Shown here: positions 36,499 through 44,617 of the stretch, one piece after another
Position numbering within the stretch: the stretch's first letter is position 1
How the letters are laid out: every line of letters starts with the position of its first letter
Assembly: GCF_001428045.1 (NCBI RefSeq)
Contig: NZ_LMSD01000012.1
Location: forward strand, 1,180,001 to 1,244,000
Reading direction: 5' to 3'
Origin: Paenibacillus sp. Soil750
GTDB lineage: Bacteria; Bacillota; Bacilli; Paenibacillales; NBRC-103111
DNA length: 64,000 nt
Translations under genes and position numbers: made by a program
Notes under the pieces: model-generated
The model's database searches: none
What the model saw: only the letters and a program-made list of their open reading frames with translations
What the model was told of the DNA's origin: nothing

Positions 36499-37572
36499 AT
36501 GATTTCGAACAAAGAAAAATTGCCTGTCATTGACTGTGATGTGCACAATCAGTTCCGTAGTAGAAACGACTTGATCCCTTATCTCGATGAGCCTTGGAAA
36601 AGTCATGCCGAAAGGTTCGGTATTCCCGGAGCAGGGCTGCCCTATTCGTCGCCGATTGGCAGCAAGCGAAAAGATGCGGATCCGCCTAGCGGGCTGCCGT
36701 TGGGATCCGATCCGCATTACATGCTCGAGCACTTGGTCGAACCATTTAACCTTGATTACGCGTTGCTTTGCTCCGATTCAATAATTGGCATGTCTGGTTA
36801 TGCGGACAGCGATCACGTTGCAGCCGTATGCCGGGCCTACAATGATTATCTAATCGCCGAATGGCTGCCCGTTAGCCCGAAGTTCAAGGGTTACTTGTGC
36901 ATCGGCACCCAAGATCCCCTGGAAGCTGCGCGCGAGATAGACCGGGTCGGTCCGCATCCAGACATCGTCGCGGTCAGTGTGATCGGAGGTGCCCGGATGC
37001 CGTACGGCCAGCGTTTCTTCCATCCGATCTACGAAGCATGTGAGCGCAATGGGCTTCCGCTTATGATCCATCCGGGCGCCGAAGGCGCAGGTACCTTTAA
37101 CCCACCGACTGCGGTCGGGTATGTGTCCAACTATTTGCAGTGGCATACTTGCTTGCCCCAAACCTTTATGGCTCATTTGGTTAGCTTCGTGTGCGAGGGT
37201 GTGTTTGAGAAGTATCCGGGGTTTAAAGTGGTGTTCTGCGAGGGGGGCGTCACCTGGTTGCCTCCACTACTGTGGCGGCTGGATAAGAACTTCAAAGCCT
37301 TACGCTCATCCACGCCGTGGCTGAAGCGAATGCCGAGCGAGTATGTGCGCGACCACTGCTTCATGACGACGCAGCCGATCGAGGAACCGGATGACTTCAA
37401 GCATCTCGAAGCGATGTTCAATATGTTCGACGCCGAGAATATGCTGCTCTTCTCCAGCGACTATCCACATTGGGATTTCGATGATCCGACGAAAATTCTG
37501 CAACGGCTCCCGCTCGAGAAGAAGAAGAAAATTTTCAGCGAAAATGCTCGGCAATTGTTCAAGCTGAAGTAA
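36499..37572 (+). CDS. Amidohydrolase family 2 (ACMSD-type) metal-dependent hydrolase
   Basis: TIM-barrel metal enzyme of 357 residues. Likely metal-site segments are VIDCDVH near residue 13, LMIHPG near 188-193 and LLFSSDYPHWD near 315-325. Relatives hydrolyse or decarboxylate aromatic and other carboxylated intermediates. GGAGG precedes ATG. Pairing with a Rieske protein suggests a small aromatic- or amide-degrading step, but the substrate is unknown. Third-position GC looks higher than in the neighbours, hinting at a different origin; not measured. Confidence 0.88.
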   Translation: MISNKEKLPVIDCDVHNQFRSRNDLIPYLDEPWKSHAERFGIPGAGLPYSSPIGSKRKDADPPSGLPLGSDPHYMLEHLVEPFNLDYALLCSDSIIGMSGYADSDHVAAVCRAYNDYLIAEWLPVSPKFKGYLCIGTQDPLEAAREIDRVGPHPDIVAVSVIGGARMPYGQRFFHPIYEACERNGLPLMIHPGAEGAGTFNPPTAVGYVSNYLQWHTCLPQTFMAHLVSFVCEGVFEKYPGFKVVFCEGGVTWLPPLLWRLDKNFKALRSSTPWLKRMPSEYVRDHCFMTTQPIEEPDDFKHLEAMFNMFDAENMLLFSSDYPHWDFDDPTKILQRLPLEKKKKIFSENARQLFKLK

Positions 37573-37589
37573 GTGCACGAAACGCCTTT

Positions 37590-37669
37590 CTCACTCACTC
37601 TCTTTCTTGTTCTCTTGCTCTTGCTCTTGCTCTCACATTCACACTCACACACACTCTCTCCCTCCCTTT
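37590..37669. repeat. Low-complexity pyrimidine tract with CTCTTG hexamers
   Basis: Directly after the amidohydrolase stop comes an ~80-base run of almost only C and T on plus, including tandem CTCTTG hexamers (about 37608-37633) followed by CACA-type dinucleotides. No coding sense was found. Confidence 0.7.
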
Positions 37670-37706
37670 CCCCTCTCTCACTGAAAATGAGGGAGGGGAG
37701 TTTTTA
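37670..37706 (+). terminator. Terminator of the Rieske/amidohydrolase operon
   Basis: CCCCTCTCTCA and TGAGGGAGGGG pair (one G-T) around CTGAAAA, then AGTTTTTAATT. Confidence 0.85.
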
Positions 37707-37719
37707 ATTCCCAGCGTTT

Positions 37720-37911
37720 AGGTTTAACTGGAAAATATACAGCTATTTATGAGATATTTACCCGAAAACTCGATTTAACTGTATAACCTGTAGTTAAAAC
37801 TGCCTCTTTTGCTCAGATTGGGTAGAATGGCTAAAATTACCTGTAGGTTCTCCATCTATTCCGCATATACCCGGAAAATCCATAAATTTAACTGTAGAAA
37901 ATCCATCTATT
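37720..37911. repeat. Composite intergenic repeat, copy 2
   Basis: Four units of the TTAACTG(G/T)A type at about 37725, 37774, 37836 and 37888 (steps 49, 62, 52), matching copy 1 near 9.7 kb in unit number, spacing and parts of the inter-unit sequence (CTCAnATT and CTAAAATTA-like segments). Confidence 0.6.
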
Positions 37912-37955
37912 CACAGTGACAGGCCACCCAACGAAGACCTATGCCCGCACAATAT

Positions 37956-37998
37956 CAAAGCAGAGCAGTTCCCCAATAAGGTGAACTGCTCTGCTTTG
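37956..37998 (-). terminator. Perfect 16-bp stem-loop after the binding-protein gene
   Basis: Arms 37956-37971 and 37983-37998 (CAAAGCAGAGCAGTTC and its complement) with an 11-base loop. Tails are not strongly T-rich on either strand, but the stem is very stable and marks the end of the importer operon. Confidence 0.75.
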
Positions 37999-38018
37999 AA
38001 TTTCCGAAGGACTAAACA

Positions 38019-39632
38019 CTACTTCTTATTCAATTTATCATGAATAGCCTTGCCTTCTTTGGTAAACCAATCCTGCGATGCTTTGATAACATCTTGTCTG
38101 CCGGCAGCATCCGCCTTTTTAAAATACTCATCTAATGCTGTAAGCGGTAATGCACCGTTAATGATTTTGGCAACGTACTCATTTCTCAGGTCAATCAACG
38201 CTCTACCTTTGGCAAGTTCGACTTCGGTCTGCGGTCTGTACTGGTTGATATTGAATGCAGTCAGCTGCGCACCCGCTTGAGCGAAGCTTTTCATAGCTGG
38301 CTCATATCCGCCAAGTAATGCGTTAGGCAGCCAGATGTCCGGCGTATTCCACATTCTATAATACAGTTTATAGATGATTTGATCATAAGCAGGTTTCTTC
38401 GGGCTCAGCGCACCGTTTACCATGTCATAATGAACGCCTTCTTTACCGAAATTGACAAACTTCTGCAAATCCTTATCTTTCAAATAGGTGTTCAGTAGAT
38501 CCACAGCTTCGTTCGCATTTTTCGAACTTTTAGGAATGATATAGAAGTTGGATACAGGAGCAGGCATTGTATAGCCTTTCTGTCCATCTTTTCCTTCTAC
38601 TGTAGGCAAGAAGCTTAATTTCGCATTAGCATCTGTTTTACTTAAACCTGCCTGGTAGGTAGCAGGATCCCAGTAGCCTGCATAAACGGCTGCTGCTTTC
38701 CCCGCCGACATCTTCTCGGTCACTTGCTGTGTCTTGTTGAATAGGTACTCATTGTCAATCAAGCCTTCTTTGTAGAGCTTATTCAGGTAGGTCAGCAAAT
38801 CCTTCAGATTCGCATCTTGTGCATCAACCAGCTTGCCATCCTTAACAATGAAAGGGACAGCGAGGTTATTTATGCCGGACATTCCAAAAGCGGCGGTAAT
38901 GACATCTAGCCCATCAAGTGGATTCCCGTTATTGCCAGCTGCTGCTACGTACGGTATGGTTCCCTTGCCACTTGGATCTTTCTCCTTCATCGTCTTCAAG
39001 AATGTATACAGTTCATCCAGGTTTTTGGGCGCCTTCAGTCCCAGCTTATCCATCCAATCTTGTCTGGCTAGAAATCCTGCGCCTAGATCTACGTTTTCGA
39101 ATTTCTGAAACGGAGGAACAGGGATGGCATATTTCTTCCCTTCCAACGATACAGCCGTCCATGCATTCTCGGTAACTAATTTATCCACCTCGCTACCGAA
39201 TTGCTTGATCGCATCGTCCACTGGCAGGAGAGCTCCCTGAGCACTGAAACGTTTGAAAATATTCAAATCATTCGTATAAATGAGATCATACACATCACCA
39301 GAAGCAAACATCAAATTATACGTATCCAATTGATTCGCAGCCGGAATGACATTCCATTCAATATTGCTGTAACCTGTTTTCTCTTTGATCATGTTCAAAA
39401 ATTGATTATCGTTTGCACTTGCTCCTTGCTCATAGCCTTTGACTCCTGCATTGTCGGGAACGGCTATTCTGATTTTGGCCGCCTTATTCAGTTTTGGGCC
39501 TTGGGTAGCAGTCGCCTCTTTCGTTTCCTTGCTTTCTGGCTTCGCTTCATTACTGCAACCAGCAAGAGATACCGAGGCTGCAAGTGCAACTAGTAACGTT
39601 GTCGTGGACCATTTGTTTAATCTTTTCCGCAT
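38019..39632 (-). CDS. ABC sugar importer substrate-binding lipoprotein
   Basis: Family 1 solute-binding protein of 537 residues. ATG at 39632 follows AAGGGGGAAA; the frame extends six codons upstream through that site. Lipobox VSLAGC gives Cys26. Typical inner segments: MFASGDVYDLIYTND, GKKYAIPVPPF and SNFYIIPKSSKNANEAVDLLNTYL. Last gene of an importer operon (permease, permease, binding protein) downstream of a two-component pair. Likely ligand: oligosaccharides made by the surface enzymes encoded at 44.6-51.5 kb. Confidence 0.93.
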   Translation of the reverse strand: MRKRLNKWSTTTLLVALAASVSLAGCSNEAKPESKETKEATATQGPKLNKAAKIRIAVPDNAGVKGYEQGASANDNQFLNMIKEKTGYSNIEWNVIPAANQLDTYNLMFASGDVYDLIYTNDLNIFKRFSAQGALLPVDDAIKQFGSEVDKLVTENAWTAVSLEGKKYAIPVPPFQKFENVDLGAGFLARQDWMDKLGLKAPKNLDELYTFLKTMKEKDPSGKGTIPYVAAAGNNGNPLDGLDVITAAFGMSGINNLAVPFIVKDGKLVDAQDANLKDLLTYLNKLYKEGLIDNEYLFNKTQQVTEKMSAGKAAAVYAGYWDPATYQAGLSKTDANAKLSFLPTVEGKDGQKGYTMPAPVSNFYIIPKSSKNANEAVDLLNTYLKDKDLQKFVNFGKEGVHYDMVNGALSPKKPAYDQIIYKLYYRMWNTPDIWLPNALLGGYEPAMKSFAQAGAQLTAFNINQYRPQTEVELAKGRALIDLRNEYVAKIINGALPLTALDEYFKKADAAGRQDVIKASQDWFTKEGKAIHDKLNKK

Positions 39633-39658
39633 ATTTATTTCCCCCTTCAAATATGTAG

Positions 39659-40534
39659 CTATTGTTTAACAGCACCTAGCGTTAAGCCTGTGACAAAATA
39701 CTTTTGTAGAAAAGGATAAACGAGCAGAATCGGTATCGAAGAAACAAAGATGGCTGCGGCTCTGAATGTCTCCGATGCGATATTGGCCAATTGCTCAGGG
39801 TTTTCCAAACCGTTCTTATTGGCTGCGGCCACTACGTTTTGCAAAAATAAAGGCAGAACCTGAACCTCTTTTTTCGTTAAATACATTAAAGGGTCCATGT
39901 AATTGTTCCAAATCCCTACTGCGCTGAAAATCGCAATTGTCGCTAGCAAAGGCTTGGAGATCGGAAGCATGATGCGGAATAGGATGGTGAGATTGCCCGC
40001 TCCATCAATTCTCGCTGATTCCTCTAGGCTATAGGGCAGAGACTCAAAGTAATTTCGTACCAGAATGAGATTGAAAGCGCTCACCATCCCCGGAATGACA
40101 AGTACCCACAGATGGTTAATTAATCCGGTATTTTTGATAACCATATAGGTAGGGATCATTCCGCCGTTGAACAGCATCGTGAACACATACAGAATATTGA
40201 TCGCTTTGCGGCCTACCAAATCCCTTTTCGCAATGGCATACCCCACACAAGCTGTAAAGAACACTTGAATGGCCGTACCCAGAACGGCGACGAACAAGCT
40301 GTTCGTAAACGCAGTGCGAAAATCAATGCCTGATAACAACACTTGGTAAGCTTTTAGCTGAAAGCCCATTGGCCATAAGCTAACCTGACCGCTGACGACA
40401 TAAGCTTCCTCACTAACCGATTTCGCTAACAGTGTGATAAACGGTAGGACACAAATGAGACCTACTGTTATCAACAATGTGTAATTAACAACCGTAAATA
40501 CCTTTTCCCCGGTCTTCATCCTCTTGTCGAACAA
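39659..40534 (-). CDS. ABC sugar importer permease (LplC/YtcP-type)
   Basis: Six-helix permease of 291 residues. EAA loop ESARIDGAGNLTILFRIMLP and C-terminal YPFLQKYFVTGLTLGAVKQ place it in the family. It follows the LplB-type gene by 27 bases. Confidence 0.93.
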   Translation of the reverse strand: MFDKRMKTGEKVFTVVNYTLLITVGLICVLPFITLLAKSVSEEAYVVSGQVSLWPMGFQLKAYQVLLSGIDFRTAFTNSLFVAVLGTAIQVFFTACVGYAIAKRDLVGRKAINILYVFTMLFNGGMIPTYMVIKNTGLINHLWVLVIPGMVSAFNLILVRNYFESLPYSLEESARIDGAGNLTILFRIMLPISKPLLATIAIFSAVGIWNNYMDPLMYLTKKEVQVLPLFLQNVVAAANKNGLENPEQLANIASETFRAAAIFVSSIPILLVYPFLQKYFVTGLTLGAVKQ

Positions 40535-40561
40535 AGCTATTTGCTCCTCTCTGCTGCTTAT

Positions 40562-41530
40562 TTACCATATCCCTCGGTTCGAATACTTGCGACTAATCTT
40601 ATTGGCCGTAACCATCAAGGTAAATCCAATAACGGATACAAACAAACCGACTGCGGTTGTATAGCTGTAACTACCGTTCTGAATCCCTTCGCGGTATACA
40701 TAGGTTCCGATGACATCCCCAACATTGTATACAAGGGGATTGTACAGCAGTAGCACCTGTTCTGTATCGCTGCCCAATAAGGTAGACACCCTTAGAATAA
40801 TAATGAAGACGATCGTGCTGGATATGCCAGGGAGCGTAATATGCCACGTTTGTCTGAGCTTACCTGCACCATCAACGCTGGAAGCGGCATACAGATCAGG
40901 ATCGATGGATGTTAAAGCGGCCAAGTAAATGATGGCGCTCCAACCGGTTTCTTTCCACGCCGTTGATGCGACGAGCACACTTCGGAAGTAGCTATCATCG
41001 CCAAGAAATGAAATCGGCGAAATGTCGAATGCCTTCAGGATGCCATTGATAATGCCTGTACTTGGGGACAGGATATCCACAAAAATTCCTGCAATAACGA
41101 CCCACGATAGAAAATGTGGCAGATAGGTAAGCGTTTGCGTCATGCGTTTAACCAAACCCGACCTGACTTCATTCAGTAGCAGCGCCAAGATAATGGGCAG
41201 AGGAAACTGAAAAATAAATTTGAACAGATTGATCAACATTGTATTGCTCAACACGCTAAAAAATTTAGGATCGGTCAACAATGTTCGAAAATGAGCCAGC
41301 CCTACCCACTTGCTATCCAGTATGCCGTCAAATACCCGATAGTTCTTAAATGCGATGACGATCCCCAGCATCGGAACATAACTGTAAATCAAAAGCACCA
41401 GTAAGGGTATCGAAATAATCAGATATAAATCCAGATTATGTACGATTCTTGCCTTCAGGCGATTTTTTGTATTGGGGATCACACCTGCTTCTAGAGACTT
41501 GATCGCATGGGAGGGTGTAATCTTTGCCAT
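40562..41530 (-). CDS. ABC sugar importer permease (LplB-type)
   Basis: Six-helix permease of 322 residues with YVPMLGIVIAFKNYRVFDG and the EAA loop YAASSVDGAGKLRQTWHITL. AAGGAG lies about 12 bases before ATG. First gene of the importer operon. Its promoter carries the 25-base element also found before the giant glycoside hydrolase gene at 51.5 kb. Confidence 0.93.
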   Translation of the reverse strand: MAKITPSHAIKSLEAGVIPNTKNRLKARIVHNLDLYLIISIPLLVLLIYSYVPMLGIVIAFKNYRVFDGILDSKWVGLAHFRTLLTDPKFFSVLSNTMLINLFKFIFQFPLPIILALLLNEVRSGLVKRMTQTLTYLPHFLSWVVIAGIFVDILSPSTGIINGILKAFDISPISFLGDDSYFRSVLVASTAWKETGWSAIIYLAALTSIDPDLYAASSVDGAGKLRQTWHITLPGISSTIVFIIILRVSTLLGSDTEQVLLLYNPLVYNVGDVIGTYVYREGIQNGSYSYTTAVGLFVSVIGFTLMVTANKISRKYSNRGIW

Positions 41531-41562
41531 TTCATCACCTCAACTCCTTGTTGTATAGCTTT

Positions 41563-41623
41563 ATTTTACGTAAATGTACCCATCAGCCACAACAGGACAG
41601 AAGTAAGATATCACTGACAAAAA
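41563..41623 (-). promoter_or_regulatory. Importer promoter with shared 25-base activator element
   Basis: On minus: a TGTC-containing repeat pair 20 bases apart inside the element (core 41588-41612, reading CACAACAGGACAGAAGTAAG on plus and continuing ATATC), then TAAAAT (41563-41568). The element's inner edge lies 20 bases from the -10, covering the -35. An identical element with identical -10 distance sits at 51630-51654. Confidence 0.7.
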
Positions 41624-41629
41624 TACGGA

Positions 41630-43408
41630 TTATAGACTCCCCGAAATCTTTAGTTTCGCAACGGCACGACAGCCCATACCGGGTTCGCTGTAAAACTGTA
41701 AGCCACATTCCATGCCATAATAAACTTGTATACGCTGATGCACGTTCTTCACGCCATACCCTCTGGTCTCCGTTTCAAACAGTTGCTGAAGCCTCTCTGT
41801 AGGTATCCCGACGCCATCATCGATGACCTCCAAATACATGTAGGCGTCTTCCTGATAAGCACGGACAACAATGGTTCCAGCTTTCCCTTTTTTGGGTCTG
41901 ATGCCATGAATAACGGCATTTTCAACCAGTGGCTGTAAAATCATTTTGATCATGATCTTCTCTTCTAGACCCTCTTCGACGTTCGTTATGAACTGGATGG
42001 CTCCTCGATAGCGGTAATTGATGATCTGCATATATTTGCTGACCTCCATAACCTCTTCAGCAACGGAGATATGCTCCTTGCCTTCGTTCAAACTTAACCT
42101 CAAAAACTTAGCAAGTGATTCGGTTAATTCTGCGATTTCTTTCGCGTCTATTCGTAGGGCGCTCCATTGAATAATATCCAAAGTATTATACAAAAAGTGC
42201 GGATTGATTTGCGCATACAGCAGTTTCATTTCCGCATCTTGTTTGCTAATTTGGGCCTGATACACCTCTTCAATAAGGGCTTTAATTCGCGTGCTCATCT
42301 TGTTAAAAGAACGCTGTAATCTTGCATATTCATCATTTCCCCGGATATTGTCCTCTGTTTCAAAGCTCCCTTTTTCTGCATGCTTAATGAGCTTCACCAA
42401 CTTTTTCAACCGTTTGGTGATACTGCCCGAAATAATTAAAGCGGTAATGATAGCTATGATTGACACTACCCCCGCCAAGGCGAGCATGAAGTTCTGAATC
42501 CACCTACTGTTCATACCCAGATGTGTTTCCGTCATTAGCAATGCAATCTGCCAATCCAGACCTTTCGCCTTGCTGAAAACAGCATAATTGGTTCTCTCCT
42601 CAGGCCCGAAACTGACAATGCCCTCTTCCTCTTCTGGCAAAGACTTCAAAAAGAGGTCGCTTACACCGCTGCCCCCTGCCAGTAATTGCGTACTTCCAAT
42701 TCGCTTGTTAGGGGACATAACAAGTGTTTCCGCTCCATCTGGAAGCCGAATATCATTCAGAATAGACCAGATAAATTTGGCATCCAGCTCGACCATCACA
42801 TAGCCAAGGACATGCTGAAATCGGTTGATATCCTTGATCTCTTTAATAAAGAGAACCTCATCCCCTTGAACGATGCTTAGATGTTCCACATCGCTTGCAT
42901 AGAACCACTTTTCTTTGATTTTGCCTTCCAAAAGTGGCTGTAGACCAGCCTCAAGTTGAAGCTGGTCTATCCCAAAAAAGTTAGGGCTAGCCGAGACGAA
43001 GGTTGGATTTCCTTTCATAAAATAGCTAACCTTGAGCACATTGCTCTTGCCCACGTAATTGCTCACATTTTTGTTAAGTAGATTGAAAAAATCAATCACT
43101 TCCCCCGAAGTCAGAGCTCGTTCAGATACCGTTCTTAGAATCAGTTGAATATCATAATTGCTTTGCGTAAGATCGGCAATGTTATAGGCAGTTTCGATGC
43201 CGAAGGCAATGTTTTTCTCTGCCTGCTTCAGGGTTTCCAAATAAGCCTTGCCTGTCTGTTCAACCACCGATTTATGAATCGTAATATAGGAGAAATAGAC
43301 CAATACCATAACCGGAATAATAATTAGAATTAAATAAGAAATAACCAGCTTGGTCCGCAAATTGATGTTATAGTACATGCCACTGAGCTTGTTTAGCACT
43401 TTTCTCAT
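41630..43408 (-). CDS. YesM-like sensor histidine kinase
   Basis: Membrane sensor kinase of 592 residues: TM1 about 20-43, large extracellular Cache-like domain, TM2 about 306-328, HAMP, then phosphoacceptor His404 in AQINPHFLYNTLD and an ATPase domain (LVENAVIHGIRPKKG, IDDGVGIPTERL). Overlaps the response regulator upstream by ATGA. The sensor is expected to read the presence of an extracellular oligosaccharide. Confidence 0.93.
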   Translation of the reverse strand: MRKVLNKLSGMYYNINLRTKLVISYLILIIIPVMVLVYFSYITIHKSVVEQTGKAYLETLKQAEKNIAFGIETAYNIADLTQSNYDIQLILRTVSERALTSGEVIDFFNLLNKNVSNYVGKSNVLKVSYFMKGNPTFVSASPNFFGIDQLQLEAGLQPLLEGKIKEKWFYASDVEHLSIVQGDEVLFIKEIKDINRFQHVLGYVMVELDAKFIWSILNDIRLPDGAETLVMSPNKRIGSTQLLAGGSGVSDLFLKSLPEEEEGIVSFGPEERTNYAVFSKAKGLDWQIALLMTETHLGMNSRWIQNFMLALAGVVSIIAIITALIISGSITKRLKKLVKLIKHAEKGSFETEDNIRGNDEYARLQRSFNKMSTRIKALIEEVYQAQISKQDAEMKLLYAQINPHFLYNTLDIIQWSALRIDAKEIAELTESLAKFLRLSLNEGKEHISVAEEVMEVSKYMQIINYRYRGAIQFITNVEEGLEEKIMIKMILQPLVENAVIHGIRPKKGKAGTIVVRAYQEDAYMYLEVIDDGVGIPTERLQQLFETETRGYGVKNVHQRIQVYYGMECGLQFYSEPGMGCRAVAKLKISGSL

Positions 43409-44499
43409 AGCATCTTCTCCCGATATTCCATAGGGTTGACGCCAACCACTTTTTTAAAAATTTTGGTAAAATAGTGCGTGTCCTGATAGCCGACCTGATT
43501 GGCTACTTCATAGATTTTAATTGAGGCGTCCTTGAGCAGCTCCTGCGCCTTCTTTAATCGTACATGCGTGATATAATCGTTAATCGTGTGCCCTGTTTCT
43601 TTTTTGAATAACGTCTGGAGATGCCCAGGAGACATGAATACTTCTGCCGCCAGCTGCCCAATGGTCAGATTCTGATAGTAAATTTTATGAATAATACCCT
43701 CAACATCCCGAATAATTCTTCGGGATTTGCTGTTTCGCAACTCATTGGAAGCCATCTCCAAATAGGTCAGCTTTTCGAGCACAAATAGCTCGATTTGCTG
43801 AGGGCTCTGCATCGTTCTGAATTGGTGCAAGGACTCTTTCACCTCTTGCGCTATGGCAGAATCTACATGCACGGATGCTTTGCGTATCGCTTTAATCAGA
43901 AGCTCACTGCATATGGTCGTTAGGAACAGCATGCTTTCCATTTTCAATTGCCGAATCGTAATAAAGAGCTGCTGAACCTCAGTCGTTAGTGCGTCTGTTT
44001 GCCCTGCGCTGCACAATCCTACGATCTTCTCTATGGAATCCACAATCACCGGCAACCCCGTAGATGAGATGCTGCCTGAATAATATTGGCTAACATCGTC
44101 CTTTAATTGCTTCTCGGCACTTTCTTTATCCAACTTAGCGACAACTTTGGCAACTACCTGCTTTAATTCCTCTCGATTAAAAGGTTTCAATATATAATCA
44201 ATCGCATCTAATTTAATTGAAGCCTTCACATACTGAATGTCTTGATGAGCGCTTATCATGATCACCATTACCGCAGGCTGCTCATGTTTCAACTTGTCTA
44301 CAAATTGAATGCCGTCCATCACTGGCATCACAACATCCGTAATCACGATATTGGGCCGCAGGTCGCGGGCAACGAGCAGAGCTTCCGCCCCGTCTTCCGC
44401 TTCACCTGTAATCTCGATACCCAGACTATCCCAGTCGATGAGATCTCGCAGGCCTTCCCTCGAAATATAATCGTCGTCGACAAGCATCATTGTATACAT
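43405..44499 (-). CDS. YesN-like response regulator (receiver plus AraC HTH)
   Basis: Response regulator of 364 residues. ATG at 44499 is set by AAGGAGG upstream and by the receiver domain beginning MYTMMLVDDDYIS; the frame runs 23 codons further without support. Phosphoacceptor Asp55 (ITDVVMPVMDG), conserved Lys in YILKPFNREE. C-terminal AraC HTH: EVFMSPGHLQTLFKKETGH and VGYQDTHYFTKIFKKVVGVNP. Most likely binds the shared 25-base element at 41588 and 51630. Confidence 0.93.
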   Translation of the reverse strand: MYTMMLVDDDYISREGLRDLIDWDSLGIEITGEAEDGAEALLVARDLRPNIVITDVVMPVMDGIQFVDKLKHEQPAVMVIMISAHQDIQYVKASIKLDAIDYILKPFNREELKQVVAKVVAKLDKESAEKQLKDDVSQYYSGSISSTGLPVIVDSIEKIVGLCSAGQTDALTTEVQQLFITIRQLKMESMLFLTTICSELLIKAIRKASVHVDSAIAQEVKESLHQFRTMQSPQQIELFVLEKLTYLEMASNELRNSKSRRIIRDVEGIIHKIYYQNLTIGQLAAEVFMSPGHLQTLFKKETGHTINDYITHVRLKKAQELLKDASIKIYEVANQVGYQDTHYFTKIFKKVVGVNPMEYREKML

Positions 44500-44522
44500 G
44501 GGCAGGGACCTCCTTGGCAATT

Positions 44523-44568
44523 TGAGAGCGTTCTCTTCATTGTATCTTACTCTGATGGATTTGCTCAA
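44523..44568 (-). promoter_or_regulatory. Promoter of the two-component operon with weak cre box
   Basis: On minus, TTGAGC (44563-44568), 18-base spacer, TACAAT (44539-44544). Immediately downstream, 44523-44536 (TGAGAGCGTTCTCT on plus) matches the cre consensus at 12 of 14 positions, suitable for a CcpA roadblock. Confidence 0.55.
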
Positions 44569-44617
44569 TTAGAATGTAGGGTAATCAATGTTCATAAGAC
44601 TGTTGGTGGAATTCCAC

